DNA of 64,000 nt, taken from NCBI RefSeq assembly GCF_013282095.1, contig NZ_BLTJ01000015.1:1-64000 (forward strand). The letters run 5' to 3'. Of the stretch, positions 42,981 to 52,527 are shown piece by piece. The notes below the pieces were generated by a model. It did no database searches. It saw only the letters and a list, made by a program, of their open reading frames with translations, and had not been told where the DNA came from. Every line of letters begins with the position of its first letter. Position 1 is the first letter of the stretch. A program made the position numbers and the translations under genes. The stretch is from Enterocloster alcoholdehydrogenati. Lineage in GTDB: Bacteria > Bacillota > Clostridia > Lachnospirales > Lachnospiraceae.

Positions 42981-44191
42981 TGAAGAGGTTTGTTGTACTG
43001 GTTCTGGATGGATTTGGAATAGGGGCAATGAAGGATACGGCAGAAACGAGGCCGGGAGACGAGAGGGCAGACACATTGGGGAGTATTTTGAAGGACTTTC
43101 CGCAGATGAACCTCCCAAATCTGGAACGGCTCGGACTTATGAATGCCTACGGAAAAGAAAGCAGCCAAATGAAAAGGTCGGATGGAGCCAATTTTGGAAA
43201 GGCAGAGCTGATGCATTTTGGCGCAGACACGTTTATGGGGCATCAGGAAATTATGGGTACACAGCCTAGAAAGCCAGCGATTCATCCTTTTCAGGAGAGT
43301 GCAGATATTGTAGCGGCCCATCTGAGGGAATATGGGCATAAAGTAAACATCATTGAAAAACAGGGTTTGAGATATGTGCTTTGTGATGACTATGTGACAA
43401 TAGCCGATAATCTGGAAGCGGATTTGGGAATGTGTTACAACGTAACAGCGCCTTTAGATTTTATATCGTTTGAAAGGGAATGTGAGATTGGGAGGCTGGT
43501 GCGGGAGGTTGTGACAGTAGGACGCGTGATTGTATTTGGTGGGATTGGAAATACAATGGCAGATCTGTGGAATGCGGAAGAGATTAGAAATGGTCAGTTT
43601 ATTGGAATAGCTTCAGCAAAATCAAGATCATATGAGAGAGGATACCAATGTATCCATATGGGGTATGGGGTTGATGAATCGGTACAGGTTCCTGTATGTC
43701 TTACAGATATGGGGATAGCTGTTACGTTAATCGGAAAAGTAGCCGACATTGTGCAAAATGCAGGCGGTAAACGTATCTCATGTGTTCCCACAAAAGAGTG
43801 TATCAGATATACTCTGGAAGAATTTAAAAGTATGGAAACAGGATTTATCTGCACAAATATACAGGAAACAGATCTGGCGGGCCATTCCCAATCATCAGGA
43901 AAATATAAAGAGATCTTGGAAACGGCGGATCGGGGAATCGGGGAACTGATTTCAAATTTTACAGATAACGATATCCTTGTAGTTATGGCGGATCATGGAA
44001 ATGATCCAGACATAGGACATAGTAAGCATACACGAGAGTGTGTGCCCCTGCTTGTATACAAAAAGGGAATCAGCGGAAAGCGTCTGGGAGTCAGAAAAAC
44101 ACTTTCGGATGTAGGAGCAAGTGTATGTGATTATTTTGGTGTAAGAGCGCCCCAAAATGGCTGTTCCTTTATGGACTGCCTGCTTAAATAA
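42980..44191 (+). CDS. yhfW: YhfW-like phosphopentomutase-related metalloenzyme
   Basis: 403 aa, starting with GTG at 42980 that shares a base with the TAG of the preceding gene. Alkaline-phosphatase-superfamily features: VLDGFGIGAM (metal Asp), ADTFMGHQEIMG with the likely catalytic Thr, and ADHGNDPDIGHSKHTRE (metal ligands). It is the length of DeoB but clearly divergent. It probably moves or removes a phosphate on a sugar-like intermediate. Last gene of the cluster, followed by a good terminator. Confidence 0.85.
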   Translation: MKRFVVLVLDGFGIGAMKDTAETRPGDERADTLGSILKDFPQMNLPNLERLGLMNAYGKESSQMKRSDGANFGKAELMHFGADTFMGHQEIMGTQPRKPAIHPFQESADIVAAHLREYGHKVNIIEKQGLRYVLCDDYVTIADNLEADLGMCYNVTAPLDFISFERECEIGRLVREVVTVGRVIVFGGIGNTMADLWNAEEIRNGQFIGIASAKSRSYERGYQCIHMGYGVDESVQVPVCLTDMGIAVTLIGKVADIVQNAGGKRISCVPTKECIRYTLEEFKSMETGFICTNIQETDLAGHSQSSGKYKEILETADRGIGELISNFTDNDILVVMADHGNDPDIGHSKHTRECVPLLVYKKGISGKRLGVRKTLSDVGASVCDYFGVRAPQNGCSFMDCLLK

Positions 44192-44244
44192 AAATCAGTT
44201 TTGCAGATTCTGCCTTTACTAAAAAATGGAAGAAGAAAGTTTTG

Positions 44245-44280
44245 TCGGTGGTCAGAGATGGCCGCCGATTTTATTTTCTG
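44245..44280 (+). terminator. Terminator of the yhf-like cluster
   Basis: TCGGTGGTC pairs with GGCCGCCGA (two G-U pairs, 6-nt loop) followed by TTTTATTTTC. Confidence 0.8.
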
Positions 44281-44335
44281 TTTTTACACACACATTGGCA
44301 GATGATGTGAAAATCTTCTTTTCCTGATCGGTTAC

Positions 44336-44354
44336 ACAGGTTAGATAACAGGTT
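44336..44354 (+). repeat. ACAGGTT direct repeats upstream of the protease operon
   Basis: ACAGGTT at 44336-44342 and 44348-44354 are 12 bp apart, and lie 34 bp upstream of the -35 box. The spacing resembles an activator half-site pair. Confidence 0.3.
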
Positions 44355-44387
44355 CAGTAAAAAATCCCCATTTATTAAAAAAATAAA

Positions 44388-44416
44388 TTGAAAACAAAAA
44401 AAATTCCTGATATACT
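44388..44416 (+). promoter_or_regulatory. Sigma-A promoter of the M60-like protease operon
   Basis: TTGAAA (44388-44393), 17-bp spacer, TATACT (44411-44416); about 45-nt leader. Confidence 0.7.
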
Positions 44417-44466
44417 AAATTGTTTTTGGTTACAAATGCGATACAAAAAAGGAGAAAAAAGCAGAA

Positions 44467-47400
44467 ATGAAACGACAACTAGTATGTTTGCTGGCTGCCT
44501 GGATCGGCCTGCAGCTTCCGCTTGGCGCATTAAACGCCTACGGAGCGCAGCTGCCGGAATCTGCACAACAGATGGAAACACAGGCGGAAAATGACCTGTC
44601 TCAGGATGGGAACCAGACCAAAGAAGAAGATTCGGCAGAAGGTTCTGGAGAGGAGCATTTTACCGCTACTTCATCGGAGGCCCACCGTCAGGAGGACGAA
44701 GAGGACGCATCCGACACAGACATTGTTCCGATCGCCAGCCCCAGTCAGCCCACAAAGCCTCAAAATGAGCACAGGGGCGCAGTAACAGTAGAGATCCGCA
44801 CTATTCTTCCGGTGAAATCCGCTGTGGATTTTGAGATTGAACTGAACGAAAAAGTATCCAGAAAGGCAAGATCCAGTGAAGATTCGGAAGTCTTTCAGGA
44901 GTCGGCGCAGATCAGCCTGCTGCCCCAGGAAGACTCAGAAGAGTCAGAGATAGGAAAAGGCACATTTGAGAATCTTCCTGCCGGAACCTATGAGCTGTCG
45001 GTAACAGCCGAAGGATATCTGCCCTATGAGCAGACCATAGAGGTAAAGGATGATACCTGCAAGATCATGCTTTTAAATGACTATGGCGACTATGAGTATT
45101 CTTCCTCCGCCCATCCTGGAATGATTCGTATGGGAGATGTAAATGGAAGCGGCGTCATCGACAAAGACGATCTGGATGATCTGGTGGACGCCGTTTATGA
45201 AGGCGGAATCACAGGTATGGATGAGGAAGGCATGGACTTAAACCGGGATGGCGAAGTGGATCTTACGGATCTTCAGTATTTTGCCAGCCTGTATACCGGA
45301 AAAGAGGGAAGTGATAATAAATATCCCGCATCTACGATAGAGCGTTCCATCACGATTCAGGAGGGAGATGTAAAGCTTGCATCTTCCAGTGATGCCGTAC
45401 GGGTAGAAGGTTCGGTAGACGACCTTTTTAATAAGGAAAATGACACTTCTGTCACTCTGGAGCGGGAGGATACGGATCAGCCTATTTCTGAGGAGTATCC
45501 CGTGGAACTGGAACTGGATCTGTCGGCCAGACCCGTTACGGCCGGAGGACTTGTGATCCAGTCGCCGGAGGATTCTGAGGGAGCCATCAGTACTGGAGAG
45601 GTAGAGGTGGAGACCACCGACGGATCGGTGATCACTGCCAAGATCACTCGGTACGCAAATGGTAAAAAGAGCCGTTCGGTTCGATCTGCTGCCGCTGAAG
45701 CGGTGATAGATTCTGACGGTTCCATTCTGATTACCTTAAAGGATCAGAAACCAGTGAAAAAGGTACGGATTCGGATAACAGGAACCGTATCGGAAGGAAA
45801 TCTGGCAGAGATCAGCCAGGTAGAATTTCTGGGCGATATGAAGGATCGGATTCCGCCGCCAGTGCAGAATATTCCTGAGAATGTAAGCGCACAGATTGGA
45901 AGCAGAGAATTTACGCTTACCTGGAAAAAAGAGGTAAATGTCACCGGCTACGAGGTTTCCATTACAAATGGAGGCCGTACGGAGATTCTGGAAACGTCAG
46001 AAAATACGCTGACAGTAAACGGATTTAACGAAAAAGAGCTTATAAATTATGAGACGTATCTGGTAAAAGTACGGTCTGTCAACGGAAACTGGAAGAGCAG
46101 CTACAGCGCGCAGATCTCCGTTATGCCTGAGCCTGACGGTCCGCCGCCTGCACCGGAGAATATCTCCATTGAGGGCGGTTATAAGAGCCTTCATGTATCA
46201 TGGAAGAAGATGGATGATACAAAGACATACAGTCTTTTCTACCGCCAGGCAGGAACCGAAGAGTTTAAAGCGGTGGATGACCTGACGGGAACCAGTACGA
46301 CCATAAGCGGTCTGGAGGATAAGGCGCAGTATGAGATTTATATGATCGGTCACAATCCTCTGGGAGACAGCCCCCATTCGGCAATGTATTGCGGCAGCAC
46401 GATTACGGTAGAGGCGGCAAAGATGCCTGCATACCGGCTGATCAATGTGGGGCCGAAAGAAGGCCAGTCTATGACGGATCATATTAAAGAGGTATCCATT
46501 GTAGCCGGATCTGTGACAAATGCGGCCGGAGATCTTGTAGACGGGGATCCTTATTCCTGCTGGGAGTTCAATGACTGGGATTCCGGCGGTGTTTATAAAA
46601 ACTACCGCGGCCCCATTGTAACCCTGGATCAGTCCTATACAATGGACACCATCGCCTTTATTGCAGGCCCCAATCAGAAAGCGAACTTTAGGGAATACTG
46701 CATCAGAGCCTGGGATGGGGAGGGAAGCGAACCGCAGATTATAAAAGGCCGTCTGTCCCTTCAGCCAAGTCTTGATAAAAACGGAAAAAATTACTACGAA
46801 TTTATTGCAAATAAGCCGTTTACGGCAGACAAGGTTCAGATCAATCTGTCAGTGCCAAGCAATAATAATTATATGAGCATAGCAGAGCTGCGTTTTTATG
46901 AGTATGATGTCCTCTTAAATGACGTATTTGCACTGTATACGGATGATCTTCACCTGACCCTTCAAAACGGTGTTACCATGGACACCATCAATGCGCTGCG
47001 GGCGCGCGCAGATGAGGTGGATGAGATCAGCGGGGAAACCACTCCCAAGAGAGATCTGATCTTAAAGGAACTTGATACAGCGGAACAGATACTAAAGGAT
47101 GGCACCGTTCAGAAGGTCATCTCAATAGACACTTCTGTTTCCAAAAAATATGACAGTCACATCACATTCAGCAGCGGACTGAACGCATGGCAGCCTTTGG
47201 GCACAGCGGCGCTGGCAGGTGAAAAGGTGATCATCTATGTAGGCGCTCCCGGAAAACAGCCCGGAGACGACACAAACCTGGATCTTTATGCTACTCAGTA
47301 CCATGGGGAATACAGCCATTTCCAGACCAAGGCGGCAGACTTAAAGGTGGGAATCAACGAGATTACGATTCCAAAGGTTTCCAGCCTGGATACGGAAAAG

Positions 47401-49887
47401 GGAGGCGCTCTCTATGTGGAATATACGGGAAATGATCCCGGAGAGTCCTACGGAGTTCGTGTGAGCGGCGGATCTCAATACCCGATTTTAGACGTAACAA
47501 AGGCTGCCACAGAGGATGAGCGCAGAGCGCTGGTGGATGCTTATGTGGCGGAGATGGCGGAATACGTAAGCCGGATCGAGGAGCTGCACAACGCAGACGC
47601 GGACAGCGAAACCTCTCACAGCCGCATCTGCGGGCTGCCATATGATGAGAAAAACTGTATCCTGGGAGCAACGGATATTGTTCTGGATCAGGTGATGTAT
47701 TCCGTTGCCATTCAGCCGTTGTACGAGGAACTGACAAAGAATGGTGAAACACAGGAGGAGGCCGCAGAACGGCTTTATCAGTCTCTTGCTGCCATGGACG
47801 GAATGGTTCACCTGTTCTATCAGCACAAGGGATTAAGCGATAATCCTGTGGCAGGCGATACTACATATGAGAAAGACCGGTTGCCGGTCAGCCGGTTAAA
47901 CATCCGTTATCAGAGAATGTTTGACGGAGCGTTTATGTATGCAGGCGGCCTTCACATTGGCATTGAATGGGATTCCGTAGGGCTGGTTGGCGGTTCTGTG
48001 CCTGTTGAGGCAGATGCAGACGGCAAGTATCAGAGCGGACGTTATTTTGGCTGGGGAATCGCTCACGAGATCGGCCATATCATCAATGAGGGCGCGTATG
48101 CAGTGGCAGAGGTAACGAATAACTATTATGCCATCCTTGCTCAGGCAAAGGACACCAACGATTCCGTCCGCTTCAGCTATGAGGATGCCTACAGGAAGGT
48201 AACCTCCGGCACAAAGGGAGGAAGCAGCGACCAGCTGGGAATGTACTGGCAGCTTCATCTGGCGTATGACAATGGATTTAACTTTAAAACCTATGAGAAT
48301 TATGAGGATCAGAGACAGAACCTGATCTATGCGAGAATTGATTCCTACGCAAGAGACATAAGCCGCGCCCCGGCACCGGGCGGCGTGAAGCTGACCTTAG
48401 ACGGAGCCGATAAAGACAATAAGCTGATGCGTCTGGCCTGCGCGGCGGCAGAAAAGAATATCCTTGAATTTTTTGTCCGCTGGGGAATGACTCCGGATGC
48501 AAAAACAAAGGAGTACGCAGCTCAGTTTAATAAAGAAGAGAGAGCCATTTACTATATCAATGACGCAGCCAGAGAGTACCGTGTAACAGACGGAACCAGC
48601 ATTGCGGATTCTGTTAAGGTAAGCGTGACGGCAAAACAGGATGAAAAAGAGCCCAACCGTGTGACGCTGACCATGGAGGCCAGCGCTGAGGACGGATCGG
48701 ATATTGGAAAGGATCTGTTCGGTTATGAGATCACCCGTATCCAGCGCCGTTATGGCAAGGAAGAGCGCCAGGTAGTTGGCTTTACACAGACAGACACATT
48801 TACCGATGTGATCGGTTCCGTGAATAACCGGGTGGTCGGCTATGAGGTAAGAGGAATTGACTGGTGTATGGAACCCACAAAGCCCGGCCGTCTGGAAGAT
48901 GAGATTCAGATTTCACATGACGGAAGTATGGATAAGTCTGGCTGGAAGATCACAGTAAATACCTGGTCAAAAGAGGATGAGGAAGTGACCGGAGAGGATG
49001 AGGGCAATCTTTCCTGCTCTGATACCATCAGCAGCGCAAAGACCATGATTGACAATGACCGGAGTACTGTTTATGACGGAACAGTGAGAAAGACAGAGGA
49101 CGCAGACGCCTCCAGGACGGAGGACGCCCAGGCTGTGATCTCCCTTGGCAGGACGGAAACCATTGCAGGCCTGAAATATACATATGAGGGAGATTCTCCT
49201 ATTGAAAAGTACACCATATCCATCAGTGATGACGGCAGCGACTGGACAGAGATAAAATCTGGAACCTTCCGCCTGGAAAATGGAACGGCCACAGTTTACT
49301 TTGATAAGGAAAACGACAGCCGGTACAATGTCTACGATGCAGCCTATGTAAGGCTTACGGCTGACGGCTCAGACCGCTTTGCGGCGGCAGAACTGGATCT
49401 GCTGGCTCCGGTAGGAGACAAGGTAGAGCTGGATCAGATCGGAATCCTGGCAGAGGACGCGGTGTTTGAACACTCTGGAAATAACAGCAGCGGCGATACG
49501 GAAAGCGGAAAAACCATAATTCCTGAAAAATCCATCGTATTTACCGGCCGCTATAAAGGAAATCCGGCCTATAATATGGTTCTTCTCTATGATGCGTCCG
49601 GCAGCGCAGTAGGCGGAAAGGACAGCACAGGAGCCATTGTAGCGGATCAACTGATCCTGGCTCCTGATCCAAAAGACGGACAGCTGGGAGAGATCACAGA
49701 GGGAACCTGGATCTACTATATCCGTCCAGAGGATCAGAACAGCCTGACTCTGCCGGACAAAGTACGGGCAGAGTTATACCGCACACAGGATGCCCAGACC
49801 AATGACAAAGACCGTCTGGTCAGCGACACGAAGCTGATTTCCGTTCCCGAATCACTTCCTGAGATTACAATTACCAGCCAACCATAA
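44467..49887 (+). CDS. Secreted multidomain M60-like metalloprotease with dockerin-like module
   Basis: 1806 aa. Signal peptide 1-26 (ends NAYGA). An acidic linker and a beta domain follow; a dockerin-like pair of calcium loops lies at about 222-275 (GDVNGSGVIDKDDL and DLNRDGEVDLTDL); FN3-type domains at about 460-650; a discoidin (F5/8C)-like domain at about 655-815; the zinc protease core with HEIGH at 1200-1204 and Glu 1215 in AEVTNN, the pattern of M60/enhancin peptidases, which cleave mucin-type glycoproteins. A second discoidin-like domain lies at about 1510-1645, with a beta domain at the end. There is no sortase motif or wall repeat, so retention may be through the dockerin-like module. 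The substrate is inferred from the family. Confidence 0.8.
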   Translation: MKRQLVCLLAAWIGLQLPLGALNAYGAQLPESAQQMETQAENDLSQDGNQTKEEDSAEGSGEEHFTATSSEAHRQEDEEDASDTDIVPIASPSQPTKPQNEHRGAVTVEIRTILPVKSAVDFEIELNEKVSRKARSSEDSEVFQESAQISLLPQEDSEESEIGKGTFENLPAGTYELSVTAEGYLPYEQTIEVKDDTCKIMLLNDYGDYEYSSSAHPGMIRMGDVNGSGVIDKDDLDDLVDAVYEGGITGMDEEGMDLNRDGEVDLTDLQYFASLYTGKEGSDNKYPASTIERSITIQEGDVKLASSSDAVRVEGSVDDLFNKENDTSVTLEREDTDQPISEEYPVELELDLSARPVTAGGLVIQSPEDSEGAISTGEVEVETTDGSVITAKITRYANGKKSRSVRSAAAEAVIDSDGSILITLKDQKPVKKVRIRITGTVSEGNLAEISQVEFLGDMKDRIPPPVQNIPENVSAQIGSREFTLTWKKEVNVTGYEVSITNGGRTEILETSENTLTVNGFNEKELINYETYLVKVRSVNGNWKSSYSAQISVMPEPDGPPPAPENISIEGGYKSLHVSWKKMDDTKTYSLFYRQAGTEEFKAVDDLTGTSTTISGLEDKAQYEIYMIGHNPLGDSPHSAMYCGSTITVEAAKMPAYRLINVGPKEGQSMTDHIKEVSIVAGSVTNAAGDLVDGDPYSCWEFNDWDSGGVYKNYRGPIVTLDQSYTMDTIAFIAGPNQKANFREYCIRAWDGEGSEPQIIKGRLSLQPSLDKNGKNYYEFIANKPFTADKVQINLSVPSNNNYMSIAELRFYEYDVLLNDVFALYTDDLHLTLQNGVTMDTINALRARADEVDEISGETTPKRDLILKELDTAEQILKDGTVQKVISIDTSVSKKYDSHITFSSGLNAWQPLGTAALAGEKVIIYVGAPGKQPGDDTNLDLYATQYHGEYSHFQTKAADLKVGINEITIPKVSSLDTEKGGALYVEYTGNDPGESYGVRVSGGSQYPILDVTKAATEDERRALVDAYVAEMAEYVSRIEELHNADADSETSHSRICGLPYDEKNCILGATDIVLDQVMYSVAIQPLYEELTKNGETQEEAAERLYQSLAAMDGMVHLFYQHKGLSDNPVAGDTTYEKDRLPVSRLNIRYQRMFDGAFMYAGGLHIGIEWDSVGLVGGSVPVEADADGKYQSGRYFGWGIAHEIGHIINEGAYAVAEVTNNYYAILAQAKDTNDSVRFSYEDAYRKVTSGTKGGSSDQLGMYWQLHLAYDNGFNFKTYENYEDQRQNLIYARIDSYARDISRAPAPGGVKLTLDGADKDNKLMRLACAAAEKNILEFFVRWGMTPDAKTKEYAAQFNKEERAIYYINDAAREYRVTDGTSIADSVKVSVTAKQDEKEPNRVTLTMEASAEDGSDIGKDLFGYEITRIQRRYGKEERQVVGFTQTDTFTDVIGSVNNRVVGYEVRGIDWCMEPTKPGRLEDEIQISHDGSMDKSGWKITVNTWSKEDEEVTGEDEGNLSCSDTISSAKTMIDNDRSTVYDGTVRKTEDADASRTEDAQAVISLGRTETIAGLKYTYEGDSPIEKYTISISDDGSDWTEIKSGTFRLENGTATVYFDKENDSRYNVYDAAYVRLTADGSDRFAAAELDLLAPVGDKVELDQIGILAEDAVFEHSGNNSSGDTESGKTIIPEKSIVFTGRYKGNPAYNMVLLYDASGSAVGGKDSTGAIVADQLILAPDPKDGQLGEITEGTWIYYIRPEDQNSLTLPDKVRAELYRTQDAQTNDKDRLVSDTKLISVPESLPEITITSQP

Positions 49888-49911
49888 AATAATGGAGAAA
49901 AAGATAGAAAC

Positions 49912-50925
49912 ATGAAGAAAAAAGCGATTTTTAGCTGTCTGGCTACAATCTGCCTTCTTCTGATACTGCTTCCGCCCATGCTCACACGGGCGGAAAAGTA
50001 TAGCCTGATCACTTGGGAGAAGAAGAGCAAAAACGTTGTAAATATGTATCTGGAGCTTCAGGAAAACGAGTCTGTACAAGATATTACTGCATTTAGCCTG
50101 AAGCTGAATTTTGACAGTAAAGAGAATCTTCCAGAAGAACCGGTCTTTAAATTCGGAACGGATTTTAACAGTAAGAACGTATCTGTCCGTCAGGAGCGAT
50201 ATGACGGGGATGCTCAGACCATGACCCTGTATGTAGCCGGCAGAAATCCCGTTATTGAAAAGGGAAAAAGGGTTCTTCTTGGAACCATTAAGATACAGTC
50301 GGATGAGAATGTGACTGTTTCCGTGGATCAGAGCGATTTTCAGACGGTAGACCGTTTCCACGAGAAGGGACAGATCACAGAATTTGGCGATTATGAGCCA
50401 TATGAAATGATTCTCAAAAAGGAGGCAGAAACCGCTGCTCCGGAAACAGCCGCTCCGGCCTCTCGCGAGGACAGTGACGACGACGACTATGAGTATGAGA
50501 ACCAGCTTAAGACAGAGGAAGCGCCCGAGCCAAACGGCCAGTGGATGCAGGATGAAAAGGGCTGGCGGTTTGCCGCCCTGGATGGAACCTGCCCTGCAGA
50601 TACCTGGTATGAGTGCTCCTGGAACGGATTTAAAGCCTGGTACTACTTCAATGCTGACGGCTATATGAACAGCGGATGGTTTACGGATCGTGACGGAAAC
50701 ACCTACTTCCTCCATGATCAGAACGACAGCCAGGCCGGCGCAATGTACACCGGCTGGCACTGGATCGGCGGCAAATGCTACTATTTCCAGGATACGCCTG
50801 ACGCTGCCCGGCCTGCCGGTTCCATGATGAAAAATGGAACCACGCCGGACGGTTATACGGTGAATGAAAATGGAGAATGGACCGTAGATGGAAGCGTACA
50901 GGTAAGAGAACAGACGGCATCATAA
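49912..50925 (+). CDS. Secreted protein with cohesin-like domain and cell-wall-binding repeats
   Basis: 337 aa. Signal peptide 1-27 (MKKKAIFSCLATICLL.. ending LTRA). Residues about 30-170 form an all-beta domain whose pattern (VVNMYLELQENES, ITAFSLKLNFDS, GKRVLLGTIKIQ) resembles cohesin modules. A Glu/Asp/Pro-rich linker (about 170-205) leads to choline-binding-type repeats (GWRFAALDG, AWYYFNADGYMNSGW, GKCYYFQD). It follows the dockerin-bearing protease by 24 bp in the same operon, so it could anchor that enzyme to the wall. The wall repeats are secure; the cohesin call is tentative. Confidence 0.7.
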   Translation: MKKKAIFSCLATICLLLILLPPMLTRAEKYSLITWEKKSKNVVNMYLELQENESVQDITAFSLKLNFDSKENLPEEPVFKFGTDFNSKNVSVRQERYDGDAQTMTLYVAGRNPVIEKGKRVLLGTIKIQSDENVTVSVDQSDFQTVDRFHEKGQITEFGDYEPYEMILKKEAETAAPETAAPASREDSDDDDYEYENQLKTEEAPEPNGQWMQDEKGWRFAALDGTCPADTWYECSWNGFKAWYYFNADGYMNSGWFTDRDGNTYFLHDQNDSQAGAMYTGWHWIGGKCYYFQDTPDAARPAGSMMKNGTTPDGYTVNENGEWTVDGSVQVREQTAS

Positions 50926-50948
50926 TCCAGCGTATCAATGACAGAAAG

Positions 50949-50999
50949 GCAGTCCCAGACCAGCCCGTTGAGGGGAATTGGCCTGGGACTGCTTTTTTA
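50949..50999 (+). terminator. Terminator of the protease operon
   Basis: GCAGTCCCAG pairs with CTGGGACTGC, followed by TTTTTTAT. Confidence 0.85.
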
Positions 51000-51016
51000 T
51001 AAACAGGAGAAGCGGC

Positions 51017-51634
51017 CTATTTCTTCCCGGCTGCAACCTGTTTATCAAACTCAGGATTAAAGTAGTAAAAATTCCTGCGGTCCAGAGTATCCTTTATTTT
51101 TTCCAGGGCTTCTCCGAACCGCTGGAAATGAACCACCTCCCTGGCCCTTAAAAACCGTAAAGGGTTCAGAACATCCGGGTCGTCAATCACGCGTATGAGA
51201 TTTTCGTAAGTGCTCCGGGCTTTTTGTTCCGCAGCCAGGTTTTCGTGGAGATCCGTGATAGCGTCGCCCTTGGACTGAAATTCACAGGCGTTAAAAGGGA
51301 TTCCGGCAGCCGCGGCAGGCCACAGACCGGTAGTGTGGTCAATATAATAAGCATCAAAACCAGCAGTTTTGGCCTGCTCCTGGGTCAGATCCCTGGTGAG
51401 CTGAAAGACCATAGCGCAGATGATTTCCAGATGAGCCAGTTCCTCTGTGCCGATGTCCGTCAGCAGTCCGGCGGCCTCCTTACATGGCATGGTGTAGCGC
51501 TGGGAGAGGTAGCGCATGGAAGCGGCCAGCTCTCCGTCAGGCCCGCCGAACTGGCTGATAATAAGAGATGCAGTCTTAGGGCAGGTTTTTTTGATATTTA
51601 CAGGGTATTGAAGCCGTTTTTCATAGGTCCACAT
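51017..51634 (-). CDS. cotJC: CotJC, manganese-catalase-like spore coat protein
   Basis: 205 aa. A ferritin-like four-helix protein with dimanganese-type ligands in TDIGTEELAHLEIICAM (about residues 60-76) and LAAEQKARSTYENL plus REVVHFQRFGEAL. It is a component of the inner spore coat, made in the mother cell. Last gene of cotJABC, overlapping cotJB by one base. It shows that the organism sporulates or derives from a spore-former. Confidence 0.93.
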   Translation of the reverse strand: MWTYEKRLQYPVNIKKTCPKTASLIISQFGGPDGELAASMRYLSQRYTMPCKEAAGLLTDIGTEELAHLEIICAMVFQLTRDLTQEQAKTAGFDAYYIDHTTGLWPAAAAGIPFNACEFQSKGDAITDLHENLAAEQKARSTYENLIRVIDDPDVLNPLRFLRAREVVHFQRFGEALEKIKDTLDRRNFYYFNPEFDKQVAAGKK

Positions 51635-51936
51635 CAGAGAGCACCTCCTTGCTGGTCCCAGGGCAGAGGCCCGTCATTCCATGTGAAATGTTTCTGTCCG
51701 GGGTATTTGGTATGGCTATTGGTTTGGTTGTTGGTGTCAGGGCAGACACAGTTTCGTGTCAAAGGCTCAAATTCATTGGCGTAGTGTTCCAGTAGGGATT
51801 TTCGTCTGGCATTTGCCTGGCTGAATGCTTCCAGAGCGGAAGCATCCAGAGGGTGAGTGTCCAGATACAGGGTCAGATCGTCGGCAGTGAAGCTTATCTC
51901 AGTGATTTCTTTTAGTATTGCGTTTCGGTCAGACAT
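51634..51936 (-). CDS. cotJB: CotJB spore coat protein
   Basis: 100 aa. Start MSDRNAILKEITEISF and the helical YLDTHPLDASALEAF segment match CotJB, with a C-terminal NDGPLPWDQQGGAL, which is typical of the family. Overlaps cotJA by 8 bp and cotJC by 1 bp, so the three are coupled. Confidence 0.9.
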   Translation of the reverse strand: MSDRNAILKEITEISFTADDLTLYLDTHPLDASALEAFSQANARRKSLLEHYANEFEPLTRNCVCPDTNNQTNSHTKYPGQKHFTWNDGPLPWDQQGGAL

Positions 51937-52147
51937 TTTCCTTTCCCCCTTCCTTATAAAATGGAAGAATCAGGCTGGGAAAGATGCTTCCCTGTTTCAG
52001 TCCCGCAGCAGGCTCAGAGGGGGTTTCCCAGGGCTGCACAGGAATAGTGGCAATGGCCAGGGAAAGCCCGGGACCGGGAGCCGGGAGCTGGTTTTTGCAG
52101 CCGCAGACTGGAGCGGCGGGTTTGGTATCACAGCTGCATAAATTCAT
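51929..52147 (-). CDS. cotJA: CotJA-like spore coat protein
   Basis: 72 aa from the ATG at 52145-52147 (GAGGTG about 9 bases upstream; a longer frame upstream lacks a site). It is cysteine-rich at the start (MNLCSCDTKPAAPVCGC), followed by the CotJA-like SLAIATIPVQPWETP and LKQGSIFPSLILPFY, which is the family core. First gene of cotJABC. No convincing sigma-E or sigma-K promoter was recognised upstream. Confidence 0.85.
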   Translation of the reverse strand: MNLCSCDTKPAAPVCGCKNQLPAPGPGLSLAIATIPVQPWETPSEPAAGLKQGSIFPSLILPFYKEGGKENV

Positions 52148-52296
52148 AGTTATGGCACCTCGCTTTCTTTTGATGGACGGCAATAGAAGACATATGCATA
52201 CCATGTTTATTGCCTGGCGCATAGAAAACGTGCGTTACAGTTAGTATGTCCGGGTTTGAGAATAATCTGGATGGAAATATTTTAATTTTTGTACAG

Positions 52297-52330
52297 CAAA
52301 AGACCAGGTACTGGGGATACCTGGTCTTTT
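52297..52330. terminator. Bidirectional intrinsic terminator in a divergent region
   Basis: AAAGACCAGGTA pairs with TACCTGGTCTTT around a loop of about 8 nt, with TTTT on both strands. Neither flanking gene reads towards it from its coding end, so it should terminate some unannotated short transcript. Confidence 0.8.
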
Positions 52331-52499
52331 CTATGTGTATAAAGGGGGGATAAAATGTATGAAAGGGGGAGGGCCCTTTCGATTTTTGCAATCAGCGCTT
52401 AACGATTCACGGTTTTAACTGTGTGAACTGTTTTCTGCTTACATGAGATATTATAGTATATCAAAAATGAGATTTCCATTGTGAAACGAAAAAGAAATA

Positions 52500-52527
52500 T
52501 TGCAAATCGCCCAAACTCTGATAAACT
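52500..52527 (+). promoter_or_regulatory. Candidate promoter of the AraC-type regulator
   Basis: TTGCAA (52500-52505), 16-bp spacer, TAAACT (52522-52527). Confidence 0.4.

Noticed and set aside
49852-50760. 302-codon open frame on the minus strand opposite the cohesin-like/wall-repeat gene
   Set aside because: It lies wholly across a well-supported secreted protein gene, has no ribosome binding site that fits, and its translation has no recognisable domain.
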